From an uncultured Anaerolineae bacterium (GTDB lineage: Bacteria; Chloroflexota; Anaerolineae; J036; Brachytrichaceae): 38,013 nucleotides of DNA. Below, piece after piece: positions 36,449 to 38,013 of the stretch (its first letter is position 1; each line of letters starts with the position of its first letter). The notes beneath the pieces are model-generated. The model searched no databases, had not been told where the DNA came from, and saw only the letters and a list, made by a program, of their open reading frames with translations. The stretch spans positions 1-38,013 of the forward strand of contig CALHLE010000056.1 in assembly GCA_938034415.1 (NCBI GenBank), given 5' to 3'. The position numbers and the translations under genes are program-made.

Positions 36449-37541
36449 ATGATTCACCATAAGACTCGACTTGGGTTATTAAGCACACTACTTGCGGCGC
36501 TCATCGTGGCCTGCGCCGCGCCAGCGCAGCCAGCACAACCAGCCCAACCAGCCGCGCCAGCGCAGCCCGCTCAACCAGCTGAACAAAGCGTCAAGCCCAC
36601 CGAGGCGCCGGCTAGCGCTGCTGGCTCAGCCACAACAACCGAATGCCCGCGCCCCGAGGAGATGGACAAGCGCTTCTGCGACGAGGATGGCGACCTTGTC
36701 CCCGATGCACCTAAGGACCCTGCGCAGTGGGTGAATCCCGACACGCTGATCTTCGCCTACACCCCTGTTGAGGATCCGTCGGTATATCGCGTGGCCTGGG
36801 CCGATTTCCTGGCGCATATGGAGAAGGTGACCGGCAAGAAGGTGGAGTTCTTCGCGGTGGACTCCAACGCGGCGCAGCTCGAAGCGATGCGCGCCGGTCG
36901 GCTGCACGTCTCCGGCTTCAACAGCGGCAGCGTGCCGGTAGCCGTCAACTTCGCCGGCTTCGTGCCTTTCGCCATGATGGCCAAGGCCGACGGATCGTTT
37001 GGCTATGAGATGGAGATTGATTATCGTGCCGGCCGATAGCGACATCCAGAAGGTTGAAGACCTGCGCGGCCGCACCATCGCCTTCACCGAGCCGACCTCC
37101 AACTCCGGCTACAAGGCCCCCGTGGCGCTGTTGGCCTCGCAGTTCAACATGGTGGTCGACAAGGACTACAAGACGGTCTTCTCCGGCGGTCACGACAACT
37201 CGATCCTAGGCGTGGCCAACAAAGACTATGAGGCGGCACCGATCGCCAACTCGGTGATGAAGCGCATGATAGCGCGCGACAAGATCAAGGCCGAACAAGT
37301 GCGCTCGATCTATCGCTCCCAGACTTTCCCCACCACCGGCTACGGCTACGTGTACAACCTCGACCCCAAGCTGGCCGAGAAGGTGCGCGAGGCGTTCTTC
37401 TCGTTCAACTGGGAGGGCACCTCGCTGCAAAAGGAGTTCAGCCGCTCCGGCGAGGCGCAGTTCATCCCGATCACCTACAAGGAGTACTGGGCGGTCGTCC
37501 GCGAAATTGACAAGCAGATGGGCGTGAAATACGTCCCATAA
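36449..37541 (+). pseudogene. phnD: Phosphate/phosphonate ABC transporter substrate-binding lipoprotein (PhnD-like), single-base frameshift
   Basis: The two consecutive frames (36449-37039 and the +1 frame to 37541) together form one PhnD-family binding protein of 363 residues if one base is removed. The first part has a lipobox (LIVAC, Cys22), an AQP-rich linker, DEDGDLVPD, LIFAYTPVEDPSVYR and RLHVSGFNSGSVP. The second part has DLRGRTIAFTEPTSNSGY, SGGHDNSILGV and VREAFFSF. The break is around 37016: GAG ATT GAT in frame one must become GAG TTG ATT to restore an uninterrupted MELIIVPADSD. The cause may be a sequencing/assembly error or a true mutation. Downstream it is followed by a strong intrinsic terminator-like hairpin and then phnC. 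Confidence 0.9.
36524..36586 (+). repeat. Imperfect 9-bp repeats coding an (Ala-Gln-Pro)n linker
   Basis: Codons for Ala-Gln-Pro and close variants repeat about seven times directly after the lipobox cysteine of the PhnD-like protein. The nucleotide repeats are imperfect (GCG CAG CCA, GCA CAA CCA, GCC CAA CCA), consistent with a flexible surface linker that can change in length. Confidence 0.75.
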
Positions 37542-37563
37542 GACTACGCCGACATACAAGCAG

Positions 37564-37604
37564 CACAAGACGAGGCGCGCTGCGCACCTCGTCTTGTGTT
37601 TTCT
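37564..37604 (+). terminator. Rho-independent terminator/attenuator between phnD and phnC
   Basis: CACAAGACGAGG (37564-37575) is perfectly complementary to CCTCGTCTTGTG (37587-37598), making a 12-bp stem with an 11-base loop, followed by TTTTCT. This is a classic intrinsic terminator. As it lies between the binding protein and ATPase genes, partial read-through would give more binding protein than ATPase, as in other ABC operons. Confidence 0.88.
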
Positions 37605-37613
37605 GATAAGCCT

Positions 37614-38013
37614 ATGCTTCGCATCGAAAAGCTCGTCAAGCGATACCCTACCGGTGACCACGCGCTGCGCGGGGTAGATCTCACGGTCACAGAAGGCGAA
37701 GTCATCGCGTTGATCGGGCCGTCCGGCGCCGGCAAGAGCACGCTCATCCGCTGCGTCAATCGGCTGGTGGAGCCGACCTCCGGCAAAATTTGGCTGCGCG
37801 ACATCGAGATCACTGCACTCAACTCGCGCCAGCTTCGCCAAATACGCCGCCGCATCGGGATGATCTTCCAGGAGTATGCGTTGGTCGAGCGGCTGACGGT
37901 GATGGAGAACGTCCTCTCCGGACGGCTCGGCTACGTCAACTTCTGGCAGAGCTGGTTCCGACGCTTCCCCCAGCGCGACGTTGATCAGGCGTTTGCCTTG
38001 CTGGAGCGCGTTG
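37614..38013 (+). CDS. phnC: Phosphonate/phosphate ABC transporter ATP-binding protein, N-terminal part
   Basis: The first 133 codons of an ABC ATPase that runs past the right end of the window. The Walker A motif GPSGAGKST, the Q-loop sequence [15 protein letters not shown], and the segment [21 protein letters not shown] are characteristic of PhnC, the ATPase of phosphonate/phosphite/phosphate importers. The signature LSGGQ, Walker B and H-loop lie beyond the window. The ATG follows the terminator hairpin by about 10 bases. With the PhnD-like gene upstream it forms a PhnDC(E) import operon. Confidence 0.93.
   Translation, partial: MLRIEKLVKRYPTGDHALRGVDLTVTEGEVIALIGPSGAGKSTLIRCVNRLVEPTSGKIWLRDIEITALNSRQLRQIRRRIGMIFQEYALVERLTVMENVLSGRLGYVNFWQSWFRRFPQRDVDQAFALLERV

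Noticed and set aside
36999-37039. Programmed +1 frameshifting in phnD
   Set aside because: I see no slippery codon, internal Shine-Dalgarno or downstream structure, and PhnD proteins are not known to use recoding; a mutation or sequencing error is simpler.

Overview
The window looks like a piece of a GC-rich bacterial chromosome, most likely from the phylum Chloroflexota (Anaerolineae or a relative). That placement is an inference from gene content and protein style: Ala/Pro-rich lipoprotein linkers, HtrA-like proteases without signal peptides, ECF sigma factors with tiny membrane partners, and NAD-dependent ligase. No rRNA or marker gene here proves it. I saw no tRNA, rRNA, CRISPR array, transposase or integrase. 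Coding density is very high and no stretch above 300 bp lacks a gene.

Layout: (1) 1-1448, plus strand: the end of a DNA-methylase-like gene of visibly lower GC, then a D-2-hydroxyacid dehydrogenase. (2) 1453-7506, minus strand: glycosyltransferase, polyphosphate kinase 2, an acid-sugar dehydratase-like enolase-superfamily enzyme, acyl-CoA ligase and an NAD-dependent epimerase. (3) 7548-12725, plus strand: ECF sigma factor, a small one-helix membrane protein, a PAS histidine kinase, HAD phosphatase, S41 protease and methyltransferase, with several ATGA overlaps. A 41-bp divergent promoter with a palindromic -10 separates blocks 2 and 3. (4) 12760-29538, minus strand: methyltransferase, a membrane coiled-coil protein, DNA polymerase IV (with no standard start codon), an SDR, a GH78 alpha-L-rhamnosidase, a peptide/nickel-type ABC importer (binding protein and two permeases, no ATPase), class III aminotransferase, zinc alcohol dehydrogenase, LigA, and a pseudo-PP2C/transmembrane/beta-propeller protein. 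(5) 29607-30580, plus strand: a small membrane protein and an AcpH-like protein. (6) 30553-33763, minus strand: an HtrA-like PDZ protease, a second trypsin-like protease, a LuxR regulator with a pseudo-receiver domain, and a PlsC-like acyltransferase. (7) 33994 to the end: nicotinate phosphoribosyltransferase, a convergent phosphoribosyltransferase, then a phosphonate/phosphate ABC importer whose phnD carries a single-base frameshift and whose phnC runs off the window.

How the genes may work together: block 4 holds a plausible plant-glycan and amine scavenging set (rhamnosidase, SDR, oligopeptide-type importer, aminotransferase, dehydrogenase). Block 3 resembles a cell-envelope signalling cluster. 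Block 6 pairs two active-site-complete serine proteases with a regulator that cannot be phosphorylated in the usual way. Block 7 combines NAD salvage, PRPP chemistry and phosphorus uptake. The most unusual items are the PP2C-pseudophosphatase/propeller protein next to ligA, the protease/pseudo-receiver module, the dinB start and the palindromic bidirectional promoter.
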